Shown here: piece by piece, positions 10,301 through 45,100 of the stretch | Layout: each line of letters starts with the position of its first letter | How positions within the stretch are numbered: position 1 is the first letter of the stretch | From: Rhodococcoides trifolii | GTDB taxonomy: Bacteria > Actinomycetota > Actinomycetes > Mycobacteriales > Mycobacteriaceae | Length of the DNA: 64,000 nt | Direction of reading: 5' to 3' | Assembly (NCBI RefSeq): GCF_014635345.1 | Contig: NZ_BMCU01000001.1 | Coordinates: forward strand, 930,001 to 994,000 | Program-made: the position numbers and the translations under genes | The notes under the pieces: model-generated | Told to the model about the DNA's origin: nothing | What the model saw: the letters and a program-made list of their open reading frames with translations, nothing else | The model's database searches: none

Positions 10301-12877
10301 GTCGTACCGCATTTCCACAGCGTGATCGACGTCGCGGACGTGCGTACCGCGCTGGTGAAAGCGGTTCCGTCGTACATGGTTCCGACGCACTTCGTCGTGC
10401 TCGACGAGTTCCCCCTGAACGCCAGCGGCAAGCTCGATCGCAAGGCTCTGCCCGACCCCGTCGTCGAGGCAGTGGCGTACCGAGCCCCGAACACCGCCGT
10501 CGAAGAGACCGTCGCAGGCATCTTCGGGGAGCTGCTGGGGGTCGAGAAGGTCGGTCTGGACGACGACTTCTTCGCGCTCGGTGGAAACTCGCTGATCGCA
10601 ACGCAGGTCGCGTCGCGGGTGGGCGCTGCACTCGACGTGCACGTACCGGTGCGCGTGGTGTTCGACAACACCACCGTGGCGTCCTTCGCGTCGCGCATCA
10701 CGGCGCTGTCCGGTCCGGTGCGGCCGCCGCTGGTGCCCCGCGAGCGGCCGAACGTGGTGCCGCTCGCACTCGCCCAGCAACGCATGTGGATCAGCAACCG
10801 CATCGAACCGACGTCACCGGTCTATAACCTGCCGTTGGGTATCCGACTCGAAGGTGATCTCGACGTCGACGCGTTCCGCGCCGCGGTGGCGGATCTCGTC
10901 GCTCGCCACGAGATCCTGCGGACCGTGTATCCCGAGACGGACGGGGTCCCGCGTCAGGAACTGCACTCCGAGTCGATCGGCGTCGAGATCGTCGACGTCG
11001 ATCCGGACGACGTCGTGGATCGCTTCGTGAACTTCGCCCTCGCACCGTTCGACGTGACGTCCGCCGTACCGCTTCGGTTGCAGCTCATGCGAATCGGGCC
11101 GTCCTCCGCCGTGCTCGCACTGGTCGTACACCACATCTCGGCGGACGGTTTCTCCCGCGTGCCGCTGACGCGGGACCTCATGACCGCGTACGTGGCGCGC
11201 GCATCCGGATCGGCGCCGAACTGGGCTCCGCTGCCGGTGCAGTACGCCGACTACGCGCTGTGGCAGCGCGACGTGCTCGGGTCGCCGCGGGAATCGGACT
11301 CTCTGGCGTCGGCCCAGTTGTCCTACTGGAAGCGCGCTCTGGACGGGTTGCCGCCGGAGCTGGACCTTCCGCGCGATCGTGATCGTCCCGTGAATCCGAC
11401 CAAAACCGGTGCGTCCGTGCACTTCACGCTGGACGGCGAGACGTCCGACCTCCTGGAGACGGTGGCGCAGAGTCACAGCGCCACCAAGTTCATGGTGGTC
11501 CACGCGGCGCTGTCGGTCGTGCTGTCACGGTTGTCCGGTTCGCTGGACGTCGCCGTCGGCACCGCCCTCGCCGGTCGTGGTGATCCCGCGCTCGACGGGT
11601 TGGTCGGCATGCTGGTCAACACCGTCGTGCTGCGGGTGCGGATCGACGAGTCGGAATCGTTCGGCGCGTTGGTGTCCGAGACGAGGCACGCCGATCTCGG
11701 TGCGTTCGCGAACGCGGAGGTCCCGTTCGAGAACGTGGTGGACGCGGTGGCGCCCGGCCGATCGAGCGGTATCCATCCGCTGTTCCAGACCGCGCTGGCG
11801 TTCCGCAACATCACCCCGGCGACGCTGGAGCTGCCCGGTCTGGAGGTGTCGGAGCTGGAGAACCCGTTCGAGCCGGCCAACTTCGACCTGATGCTCACCG
11901 TCGACGACGACGGCACCCGCGCACCGGGCGGCCCCACCACGATGATGCTCACCTACGCGACCGAGCTGTTCGACGAACGGACCGCCCGCACCATCGGCGC
12001 TCACCTCGTCAGCATTCTGACCGCCGCCGCTGCCGATCCCGAACGGACCGTCGCGAGTCTTCCGCTTGCGGAGGTCGAGGCCGCCGCGCCGACCCCCACC
12101 GCCAATCACGTCGCCGTGGACGGACGGCCGATCACGGCGCTGTTCGAGGCAGCCGTCGAGTCGGATCCGGAGGCGCCTGCGATGTCCGGGCCCGAATCGG
12201 ACGTCACGTTCGCCGAGCTCGACACCGCATCGAACAAGGTTGCCCGCGTACTGGCGGGCCGCGGAGTGGGTCCGGGGTCACGGGTGGCCGCAGGATCGGA
12301 TCCCGTGACGTGGTGGGGTGCCCTCAAGGCGGGAGCCGCTCTGGTGGTGGGCGCGGACCCGGATGCGGTCCGCTTCGACGGGGGCGACCCCGCACTGGCC
12401 GAGGCGTCCGGGCGACCGGTCACCTACGCCGATCGCACGCGCGCACTGGAACCCGCTGACACGGCGTTGATCGTTGGCGAGCTGTCGCTCACGCACGACG
12501 AGTTGGGTGGACTCGTGTCCGCCGAGGCCGCGGCGCTGCACGTCACCTACGAGTCGCGTCTGCTGACGACGCCCGCGGTCGCGCCGTCGGTGTCGATCGT
12601 CGCCGCCCTGATCGCGGGGGCGATGGGCGCTGCCGTGGTGTCGAGCGCCGGGGTGGTTCACGACGAGATCCCGCTCGAGGACGAGCTCGCCGACCAGTGG
12701 GTCACGCACGTCTTCGCACGTGCCGAAGACCTCGCCGACGTCGACCCGAGCGAGTTGGACGACCTCGAGGTGACCGTCGTCGACGGCGCGGGAAACGTCT
12801 CGGCGTTCGCGAGCGATACCACTGTGGACGTTCTCTCGATCGACGCCGCGCAGCTGAGGACGAGTGCGTGGAGCTGA
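4373..12877 (+). CDS. NRPS1: initiation NRPS, C-A-T-C-A-T-C-(degenerate A)
   Basis: This 2834-residue synthetase has two complete modules and a third C domain. In order: C1 (HHVATDG at 146-152, EntF-like start [12 protein letters not shown]), A1 ([11 protein letters not shown] at 630-640), T1 (Ser1011 in LGGNSL), C2 (HHISSDG at 1195-1201), A2 ([11 protein letters not shown] from 1687), T2 (Ser2073), C3 (HHISADG at 2253-2259), then an A-like region without P-loop (about 2577-2834). The selectivity residues I read are DAFVIAAMI for A1 (hydrophobic, unassigned) and DVWHFSLVD for A2, the classical serine code. An N-terminal C domain implies that the first amino acid is acylated by a donor from outside the protein. 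TTG4373 is the only start that leaves C1 complete without extra sequence. NRPS2 follows after 60 bp. C3 has no A-T partner in this protein and most likely condenses onto the first T domain of NRPS2. Confidence 0.95.
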   Translation: MEPDAGDPDYSLPNGAFPLSAAQRGIWFAQQLAGDVPISIAHYVDVPGPLDVQMLNDSLYTAGHEFGSGFLRLIEVDGQPYQYVDRSIEDALGYLDLRSEADPTAAAMEWMTREYSSPIDILADRLVVSWVLQLADEHFFWYSRIHHVATDGFGAMTMLQRATALYSAGADGVDPAPGTAVELQWLYTDDSKYRQSERFEKDRAYWAEKTASLPDPPSLADAMAAATSPAALAGGGIPTSLIERIDGRIAELGTGTAPLVVAAFAAYVARMTGADDTVLSLPVSGRTTAAVRRSGGMVSNVVPLRMQLPPECTVAAAVTQAQLELTGALRRQRYRHEDIRRDSVQAGGRQESGGGSSTHRGLFGPSVNIMLFHDELRLGSVYGSYNVLSTGPIEDLALNVYPGSDASSLRIDFEANPNRYDMERLQGHRDRFVRFLDDFVGAPVESAIGEIDPVTEAEREQFVPARGPESWPVRTFSEIIATAVAADPDAVAVTTDRAQMTYRELDDYSNRMARMLIARGVGVESVVAMGLPRSLNTIASTWSIVKSGGAFLPIDPAYPMDRIEHMLVDSGAKVGLTTSEYRGNLPSTIDWLLLDDDAVRSESAEMSADTVTDSDRSAPIHSSNMAYMIYTSGSTGLPKGVVVGHDGLVNIGDDMAEHYGVHHDSVVMAVASPSFDASVFEQLMALSRSTTLALAPVGVFGGDELAEYIRTKHVTHVVITPAALGSLDPDGLEQIECIISAGEALPPEVAARWVGQTNIFNAYGPTETTMISSITRPLTPGAPITIGTPVRGLVEVVLDNRLRPVPTGVIGELFVAGPGVTRGYANRFALTVTRFVASPYGEPGSRMYRTGDLVRWTSDGEIHYVGRADSQVKIRGFRIELGEIDNVLTDHRSVRTAVTVAYEQSSGATVLAAYVVLEEGDGLDHSELLRHAAQRLPSHMIPASVVVLDHLPVTVNGKIDRFRLPEPVLEVREFRAPTTVVEEIVASVFTELMGVDKVGLDDDFFALGGNSLIATRAVSRLGAALNTTVSVRTLFEAPTVGSLAARLQQRSGDSANLLLVPRESTEPAPLSLAQRRMWFLNQFDPSSVAYNIPFAVRLDGELDVAALQVAVLDVIDRHEALRTSYPDTDAGPVQLIHMAEEVVPDLTPVDVDDALLEQTLLTFASTTFDVTTRVPIQGRLYRLDDTRYVLAIVIHHISSDGASMAPLARDIMAAYSARIAWYAPTWAPLPVQYSDYALWQREVLGSEDDPESVISQQERYWAAKLADAPDRLELTTDRPRPARPSFRGATYEFEVDAGLHGAMSKVAARYHTTLFMVVHAAFVAMLSKVTGSTDIVVGTPTAGRGDAAIDDLVGMFVNTLALRTTFDTGTDFESLLASVREDDLAAFANADVPFERLVEVLAPSRSESRHPIFQVMLAFQNLEQSSVELTGLRLSTVEFDLSVAKFDLQLTLIDSTDKNGAPGGMHAAFTYATDLFDRESVASFAERFVRVLRGAVSYPEVPVGDIDVLSSAERRNVIEVWNNTAVTIDPSRTLVDLYDAQVARTPSSVAVEFGDVSLTYAEFDARVNRLARQLISNGVGPESFVVVSMRRSIEMLVGIYAVVKSGAAYVPIDPDQPADRNEYILDKADPMLVLTTTRDDRPGVGTAPVLTVDTLDLTESSPVSPAPIADSERSAPLRASNPAYVIFTSGSTGRPKGVAVSHGAIVNRLLWMQHEYSANAGDVVLQKTPVTFDVSVWELFWALQIGARIAIAVPDGHRDTAYLAQLVEEKSVSIMHFVPSMLSVFVSDLEPNRLPSLRMVFASGEALAASTARRARHLLPTALLHNLYGPTEAAVDVTYHEVVPADHTDVPIGKPVWNTGTLVLDERLGPVPVGVAGELYLTGAQLARGYLGRTDLTADRFVAHPFSSTPGERMYRTGDLVRWRRDGEIVYVGRTDFQVKVRGLRIELGEIESALCDQMAVGNSVVVLRDEVLVAYVVPHFHSVIDVADVRTALVKAVPSYMVPTHFVVLDEFPLNASGKLDRKALPDPVVEAVAYRAPNTAVEETVAGIFGELLGVEKVGLDDDFFALGGNSLIATQVASRVGAALDVHVPVRVVFDNTTVASFASRITALSGPVRPPLVPRERPNVVPLALAQQRMWISNRIEPTSPVYNLPLGIRLEGDLDVDAFRAAVADLVARHEILRTVYPETDGVPRQELHSESIGVEIVDVDPDDVVDRFVNFALAPFDVTSAVPLRLQLMRIGPSSAVLALVVHHISADGFSRVPLTRDLMTAYVARASGSAPNWAPLPVQYADYALWQRDVLGSPRESDSLASAQLSYWKRALDGLPPELDLPRDRDRPVNPTKTGASVHFTLDGETSDLLETVAQSHSATKFMVVHAALSVVLSRLSGSLDVAVGTALAGRGDPALDGLVGMLVNTVVLRVRIDESESFGALVSETRHADLGAFANAEVPFENVVDAVAPGRSSGIHPLFQTALAFRNITPATLELPGLEVSELENPFEPANFDLMLTVDDDGTRAPGGPTTMMLTYATELFDERTARTIGAHLVSILTAAAADPERTVASLPLAEVEAAAPTPTANHVAVDGRPITALFEAAVESDPEAPAMSGPESDVTFAELDTASNKVARVLAGRGVGPGSRVAAGSDPVTWWGALKAGAALVVGADPDAVRFDGGDPALAEASGRPVTYADRTRALEPADTALIVGELSLTHDELGGLVSAEAAALHVTYESRLLTTPAVAPSVSIVAALIAGAMGAAVVSSAGVVHDEIPLEDELADQWVTHVFARAEDLADVDPSELDDLEVTVVDGAGNVSAFASDTTVDVLSIDAAQLRTSAWS
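12101..12874 (+). other. Degenerate adenylation-like domain at the C-terminus of NRPS1
   Basis: After C3 the protein begins like a normal A domain ([18 protein letters not shown], then [16 protein letters not shown]). It then lacks the P-loop: where other modules read YTSGSTG it has [14 protein letters not shown]. The FDAS core reads VSIV. It still aligns up to [16 protein letters not shown] ([15 protein letters not shown] in a working A domain) and stops before the A5 motif and the whole C-terminal subdomain. It cannot adenylate. The last 80 or so residues are rich in Asp and Glu. NRPS3 ends in the same kind of remnant, so a structural or docking role is likely (inference). Confidence 0.8.
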
Positions 12878-12887
12878 TCACGTGATC
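12876..12887. repeat. 12-bp perfect palindrome at the NRPS1 stop
   Basis: GATCACGTGATC overlaps the NRPS1 stop codon and opens the 60-bp gap before NRPS2. It has no T-run, so it is not an obvious terminator. It could be a regulator site for NRPS2 or chance. Confidence 0.35.
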
Positions 12888-12937
12888 GTTAAGGTTGTGG
12901 ACGGACACAGGTATACGGCAACAAAAGGAGTTACTGC

Positions 12938-39187
<26,250 letters not shown>

Positions 39188-39192
39188 ACCAT

Positions 39193-39224
39193 CCGAAAAG
39201 CGTCCCCGCGGGGACGCTTTTCGG
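39193..39224. terminator. Rho-independent terminator after NRPS2
   Basis: Two perfect 15-bp arms separated by GC lie 5 bp after the NRPS2 stop. The left arm contains AAAA and the right arm TTTT, so the hairpin can work in either direction. It separates the NRPS1-NRPS2 transcript from the LexA-box gene. Confidence 0.85.
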
Positions 39225-39253
39225 TGGGATGTCAGTGAGTTCGCCTATCCTCG

Positions 39254-39269
39254 TCGAACATATGTTCGA
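39254..39269. promoter_or_regulatory. LexA/SOS box, perfect palindrome
   Basis: TCGAACATATGTTCGA matches the mycobacterial LexA box TCGAAC-N4-GTTCGA exactly and is a complete 16-bp palindrome. It ends 17 bp before the ATG of the DUF222-HNH gene and lies just downstream of a possible -10 (TATCCT at 39246-39251), a position where bound LexA would block transcription. This predicts induction by DNA damage. Confidence 0.85.
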
Positions 39270-39286
39270 TCTTCGGGGAGGGTGTC

Positions 39287-40534
39287 ATGGCGGTATCGGC
39301 TGTTCGATCGATCGAGGAACTAGAAGAAGAGATCTGCACGTTGGCTGGGCAGATCGCGGCGGGAACTGCTCGCTATCTGGCGCTTCTGGCCGAGTTCGAT
39401 TCTCGTGACGGGTGGGCCGGGCCGCAGGTGAAGTCGTGCGCGCACTGGCTGTCGTGGAAGGCTGGTGTCGATCTGCACACCGCCCGTGAGCAGGTCCGCG
39501 TCGCAAAGTCGCTGACGCAACTGCCCGTGATGGCAGACGCATTCGCCTCGGGGACGCTGTCGTTCTCGAAGGTACGAGCCATGACCCGTGTGGCCACCGA
39601 GCGCACCGAACAGTCGCTGGTCGAGATCGCGCTGGTAGCGCCGGCTGCGCACCTCGAGCGGCTGTGCCGGGGTCTGAAGAAGACCGACAAACCTGAGCCC
39701 GAGGAGTCGAAGTGCGGTGGGCGATGGTGGTGGCACGAGGGTGGCGATCTGAAGGTGTCGCTGCGTCTGTCGCCCGAGGACGGTGCGCGGTTCCTGGCCG
39801 GCGTCACGCGTGCGGAGTACGAACGGCGCAGGACCGGCGACGACACGCCCGACCTGAACGCGCCCGCGCCCTCGAACGTTGCGCCTGCGGTCGTCGCCAT
39901 GTCCGAGATCGTCTGTGCAGCAACGGATTCACCCGTCCACTCACCCGCAGCGGAGGTGATCGTCCATGTCGACCACAACAACCATGGGAACCTCGACAAC
40001 GGGCCTGGTCTCGACGAATCCACGCTTCACCAATTACTGTGCGGCGCAACGCTTCGGCGGGTGGGCCATGGGAAACTTGGGGAGACGCTGGCGTTCGGTC
40101 GGAAGCGTCGGGCTCCGTCGCGGGCGCAGATGCGGGCCTTGCTGATACGAGACCGATGCTGCGCGGTGCCGGGATGCGGCCGCACCCGGTTCCTCCACGC
40201 GCACCACGTCGTGTTCTGGTCGAGGGGTGGTCTCACCGATCTCGACAATCTCGTCATGCTGTGCGGCGAGCACCACCGTTCACTTCACCACGGGCACTTC
40301 GCCATCAAGGCGACAGGCAATCAAACCTTCGAGTTCCGTGATCAGGACGACCGGATCATCGAGTACGCCCCGTCGATCGCGGGGTCGGCCGACGACATGG
40401 CGCAGCGCTACCGACACATCGGACCGTCGACGGTGGTGCCGGAGTGGGGAGGGGAGCCGCTGAACGAGTCCTACGCAACCGACGTGTTGCGACGAAACTG
40501 GGATCTGGAGCAGACGCGAAGAGCAGCGGCTTAA
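39287..40534 (+). CDS. DUF222 / HNH endonuclease-domain protein (13E12-repeat family)
   Basis: This 415-residue protein has an N-terminal helical DUF222 region (CAHWLSWKAGVDLHTAREQVRVA, then FSKVRAMTRVA) and a C-terminal HNH nuclease fold. The HNH part shows CAVPGCGRT, HAHHVVFWSRGG, TDLDNLVMLC and HHRSLHHG, that is the zinc-ligand Cys pairs and the H-N-H residues. Proteins of this type are the 13E12-repeat proteins of mycobacteria; some are known members of the LexA regulon, but their role is unknown. ATG39287 has a GGGAGG ribosome binding site. A perfect LexA box precedes it. It stands alone between a terminator and a convergent gene, in the middle of the NRPS locus. Its stop overlaps that of the WS/DGAT gene in a shared TTAA. 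Confidence 0.9.
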   Translation: MAVSAVRSIEELEEEICTLAGQIAAGTARYLALLAEFDSRDGWAGPQVKSCAHWLSWKAGVDLHTAREQVRVAKSLTQLPVMADAFASGTLSFSKVRAMTRVATERTEQSLVEIALVAPAAHLERLCRGLKKTDKPEPEESKCGGRWWWHEGGDLKVSLRLSPEDGARFLAGVTRAEYERRRTGDDTPDLNAPAPSNVAPAVVAMSEIVCAATDSPVHSPAAEVIVHVDHNNHGNLDNGPGLDESTLHQLLCGATLRRVGHGKLGETLAFGRKRRAPSRAQMRALLIRDRCCAVPGCGRTRFLHAHHVVFWSRGGLTDLDNLVMLCGEHHRSLHHGHFAIKATGNQTFEFRDQDDRIIEYAPSIAGSADDMAQRYRHIGPSTVVPEWGGEPLNESYATDVLRRNWDLEQTRRAAA

Positions 40535-41922
40535 CTCAAACTCGACATCGCGGCCTGGAGCAGATCCATGTAGTGCTCGATGTCCGGCATCACCGCACGG
40601 TTGGACGCAACGGAGATCGAGATGGAACTGCCGACGGATCGGACGGAGTGTGCGAGGTGCACCCCCCGCACGGTCGGTAGGACTCCGAGGCAGCCGACAA
40701 CCGGGGCGCCGTTCAATTGCAACGGACCACGACCGTAGGTGACGTTGCTGATCATGGTGTTGACGAACGCTTCCGTCGCCTTCTTCGACGGTCCACGCAG
40801 CGTCTTTCCGATCGGCGGCAGGAGGACGGACGGGAGCGAGTTGAGCGGGTTCGGCGGCTGGCGGTTCTTTCCCAGCGTCGCGTCGGCGATGTACTTCTTC
40901 TCCAGGAGCGCCGAATCGTGAATGGCCTGCAGTCGGGCCACCGGGTCGGCGATGTCGGTGTGCATGCTCATCACCAGGATGGCGAGCTGATTCGCAGTGG
41001 TGGCGTCTTTCATGGTGCGGGTGTTCATGGGCATCGACATGCGGAGAGAGGCCGCCGGAGTCTCCCAGTGCTCGGCAAGGTAGGACGAGTACGCGAGGGA
41101 GATGGCGGTGAGCATGACGTCGTTGACGGTTCCGCCGTCGATGGCGGTCTTGACCTCGCGAACGCGATCCAGATCGAACCATGCGACATCCCACACCATG
41201 TCCGGTTCGAGATCGACGTTGAAGCGGGTGGCCGGGCCCTTGCGGTGAGTATCGGCGCTCAGGGCGAGTGAACCGGTCGACCCGCGGGCCGAACGCTTCA
41301 TGCGTGCGGCGGTCACGAACGTCTTGGCCAACGTGCCGAAGCCGCGAGGTAGACCTCGAAGCGCAGCCAGTGCGCCGGGGACCGGGACCTGAGGCCGCGG
41401 CGGCGACGGCTGGGCGGGCTCGACAGCCAGCATGCGGGAGACCAGGTCGGACGCACCGACGCCGTCGATCGCGCTGTGGTGGAACTTGATGACGAACAGC
41501 GAACCACCGTCCGGGATGCCGTCGATGCCGTGCAGATCGACGAGGAAGTGAAGCTCCCACGCCGGCCGGGCGGTGAAGTCGAAGAAGGTGCGGGATATGT
41601 CGACGATGGTGCTGCGAACCGCCGTCGTGTCGCCGGGCGCCTGGGTGTGGACGAACACGTGGTGCGCGAGGTCGACGTCGGAATCCGAAATCCAGTAAGG
41701 GAAGTCGAGATCCAGAGGCACACGGTGCAGGCGTTTGGTGAAGATCGGATCGAGGTGCATCACCGACTCGGCGTACGCATTGGCATCGGCCTGCGTTCTC
41801 ACCGCGCCGGGAACGTTTGCCGCATCGAGCACGAACGCATGCACGAGAAGTGCGGACGTATGCGTGGACTCGAAGTAGAAATTCAGCGCGTCCCGAGAAG
41901 ACATCGGTTCTCCGCGAATCAT
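40531..41922 (-). CDS. WS/DGAT-family acyltransferase (first copy)
   Basis: This 463-residue O-acyltransferase is of the wax ester synthase/diacylglycerol acyltransferase family. The catalytic motif is HHSAIDG at residues 148-154, and the start (SSRDALNFYFES) and the later NVTYGRGPLQLNG are family features. It transfers acyl chains from acyl-CoA to an alcohol acceptor. I chose ATG41922 because AAGGTGG precedes it by six bases; an upstream extension of 58 codons in the open frame has no such site. It lies between NRPS2 and NRPS3, divergent from NRPS3, and resembles the second WS/DGAT at 54322-55818. It might acylate a hydroxyl of the peptide (for example serine) or simply make storage lipid; the context favours but does not prove the first. 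Confidence 0.88.
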   Translation of the reverse strand: MIRGEPMSSRDALNFYFESTHTSALLVHAFVLDAANVPGAVRTQADANAYAESVMHLDPIFTKRLHRVPLDLDFPYWISDSDVDLAHHVFVHTQAPGDTTAVRSTIVDISRTFFDFTARPAWELHFLVDLHGIDGIPDGGSLFVIKFHHSAIDGVGASDLVSRMLAVEPAQPSPPRPQVPVPGALAALRGLPRGFGTLAKTFVTAARMKRSARGSTGSLALSADTHRKGPATRFNVDLEPDMVWDVAWFDLDRVREVKTAIDGGTVNDVMLTAISLAYSSYLAEHWETPAASLRMSMPMNTRTMKDATTANQLAILVMSMHTDIADPVARLQAIHDSALLEKKYIADATLGKNRQPPNPLNSLPSVLLPPIGKTLRGPSKKATEAFVNTMISNVTYGRGPLQLNGAPVVGCLGVLPTVRGVHLAHSVRSVGSSISISVASNRAVMPDIEHYMDLLQAAMSSLS

Positions 41923-42147
41923 GGCCGACCACCTTGTATATCGATCGATCAGAGCCCCGAAATTCCAGACTACCCGTCGATTGATTCCAATCCTGTCACC
42001 TTGTTCGGGTTTTCCGACTGTGAAACACTGTGTAATCGGCCTGACGCCCTTGTGCGCGGCCACCGACGGTAATGATCCGGAATTGCGGGACGACATCAGT
42101 CGAGAGGCGGGTTGCAGCCGTCGGACGAGACGAGGGAAAGGTTTTCA

Positions 42148-45100
42148 GTGCGCGACACCGATGGAACCTCCCCCGTCGACGTGGTACCCCTGACAGCTGC
42201 GCAGCGCGGCATCTGGTTCGCGCAGCAACTTGCCGGGAACGTGCCGGTCTCGATCGCTCACTACGTAGACCTGCGCGGATACATCGACGCCGACCTGCTC
42301 GAACGAACGATGAAGGCAGTCGGGGCCGAGTTCGGATCCGGCTACGTGCGCATGGCGGAGGAAGACGGTGTCCCCGCCCAGTGGGTGGACACGTCCTTGA
42401 CCGACACTTTCCGGACCCGCGACTTCCGCGACGCGCACTCGCCTGTCGACGCCGCCATCGAATGGATGCGCGACGAATGCAGCTCGCCCATCGACCTGGC
42501 GACCGACCGCCTCGTGGTCACCTACCTGATCACCGTCGCCGACGATCGGTACTTCTGGTACAGCCGCATCCACCACATCGTGCTCGACGGTTTCGGCGCC
42601 ATGACGATGATGCGCCGCGTGGCGGAGTACTACACCGCGCTGGTCGAGGGCCGCGAGCCCGCGCCCTCCCGCGCCGAGAACCTTCGGGCGATCTACGAGG
42701 ACGACGTCGCCTACCGGGAGTCCACCCGTTTCGAGAAGGACCGAGAGCACTGGTCGGAGAAGTTCGAGACCCTGCCCGACCCGGTGTCCTTCGTCGACTC
42801 GGCGGCTCCGCTGGCGGTTCCGGCCGCGGCGGCTACCGGACCGACACCGGTTGCTGTGTCCGAACTGCTGGCCAAGCGGGTCGATTCCCTCGGATCGAGC
42901 ACCGCCCCACTCGCGATAGCGGCGTTCGCGGCGTTTCTCTCCCGCATGACCGGAACCTCGCAGATCGTGCTGAGCCTCCCGGTGTCGGGCCGTACCAGTG
43001 CGGTGCTCCGTCGCTCCGGCGGCATGGTCTCGAACGTCGTCCCGCTCGTGATCGACCTCGACGCGGACGTCACGATCGCGCAGACCGTCGACCGGGTGCA
43101 GCGCGAGCTCACCGGAGCCCTCCGCCGACAGCGCTACCGCCACGAGGACATCCGCCGCGACGCGGGCGAAGCCACCAACACGCGCGGACTGTTCGGTCCG
43201 GCGGTGAACCTGATGCTGTTCGAGAACGAGATCGCCCTCGGATCGGTCAGTGGTTCGTACCACGTCCTGACCACCGGGCCCGTCGAAGATCTGGCGATCA
43301 ATCTGTACCCGGCCGCGGGTGAGGGCGAGCTGCGCATCGATTTCGAAGCCAACCCGAACATGTACAGCGCGCAGGACGTCACCGATCTTCGGGATCGCTT
43401 TCTCACGTTCATGGGCCGATTCGCCGAGGTCGACATCGACTCTCCCGTGCGCGACATCGAGTTGCTCACCGCCGACGAGCGACTCGATCTCATTCCGGCG
43501 ATCGGCCTGCCCGGCGTGGCGCCGCGGCGATTCGTCGACCTCATCGACATGGCCGTCGCTGCAGCGCCCGACGCCGTCGCTGTCGACACCATCGACAAGA
43601 CGGTCACGTATGCCGAGCTCGACGCCGCCGTCAACCAGCTCGCGCGGGTGCTGATCGGCCACGGCGTCGGTCCCGAATCCGTTGTGGCGATTGCACTTCC
43701 GCGATCACTGGAAATGTTGGTCTCGACGTGGGCCGTCGTGAAGACCGGCGCGGCATTCCTGCCGATCGACCCGAAGTACCCGCAATCGCGTATCGAGTAC
43801 CTCGTCGAGAACTCCGGTGCCTTCATCGGCCTCACCGACCGGCGGCACCGCGACCTCCTGCCGGACACGTCCGCCTGGCTCGTCGTCGATTCGGCGGAGC
43901 TGGACGAGAAGATGTCCGCCGAATCGGAGGCACCGGTCCGAGACGACGAGCGGCTCGAGGGTGTGCACATCGACACGTGCGCGTGGCTCGTCTACACCTC
44001 CGGATCCACCGGCCTGCCCAAGGGCGTGATGGTGGGCAACCGCGGTGTCGTCGGTCTCTGGCACCAGCTTCCGCTGATCATGGACATCGACCGGGACTCG
44101 CGCGTACTCGCACTGGCGTCACCGAGTTTCGACGCGTCGATCTTCGAGCAGCTCATGATGCTCAGCCGGTCTGCCACCCTGGTCATCTCACCCGTGGACG
44201 TCTTCGGCGGCGAGGACCTCGCGGACTACATGAGGGCCAAGCAGGTCACCCACTCTGTGGTCACCCCCGGCGCGCTGGCGTCCGTCGATCCTGCCGGGCT
44301 CGACCACATTCGCCACGTGGTGACCGCAGGCGAGGCCTGCCCGCCCGACCTGGTCGCGCGCTGGGCGCCGGGACGCAACATGTACAACGCGTACGGCCCC
44401 ACCGAGTTCACGATGATCTCGCACATGAGCGACCCGCTCGTCGCGGGTGAGCAGATCACCATCGGTGGGCCGGTCCGCGGGGCGTCGTGCGTGGTGCTCG
44501 ACCGCCGGATGCGTCCCGTTCCGGTCGGTGTCGTCGGCGAGCTCTACCTCATCGGGGGTTCGGAGGCGCGCGGATACGTCAACGCCGGCGGGGTCACCGC
44601 GGTGCGCTTCGTCCCGTGTCCCTTCGGCGAGCCGGGTCAGCGCATGTATCGCACCGGTGACCTGGTCCGGTGGACTCGGACCGGTGAGATCACATACGTC
44701 GGCCGCGCCGATTTCCAGATCAAGATCCGCGGAATTCGCGTCGAGCTCGGCGAGATCGACGCTGCCCTGAGCATGCACGACAGCGTGCGCACGTCGGTGA
44801 CGATCGCGCACCGGCAATCAGCGGGCGTGCTGCTGCTGGCGTCGTACGTCCTGCTCGAAGAGGGTCGCACCATCGACCACGAGGAACTGCATCGCTTTGC
44901 GGTACAGAACCTTCCGGCGCACATGGTGCCGCAGTCGGTGATGGTTCTCGACAGTCTGCCCCTCACCGTGAACGGCAAGGTCGACCGCGCACGCCTGCCC
45001 GAGCCGGTCATCGAATCACGCGAGTTCCGCGCACCCACCATGCCCGTCGAGGAGATCGTGGCGTCGGTGTTCGTCGAACTGCTCGGCGTCGATCGCGTGG

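Noticed and set aside
41923..42147. Promoters in the divergent gap between the first WS/DGAT and NRPS3
   Set aside because: Hexamers such as TATACA (minus strand) and TGTAAT (plus strand) are present, but no -35 partner has acceptable spacing. Only the ribosome binding sites are supported.
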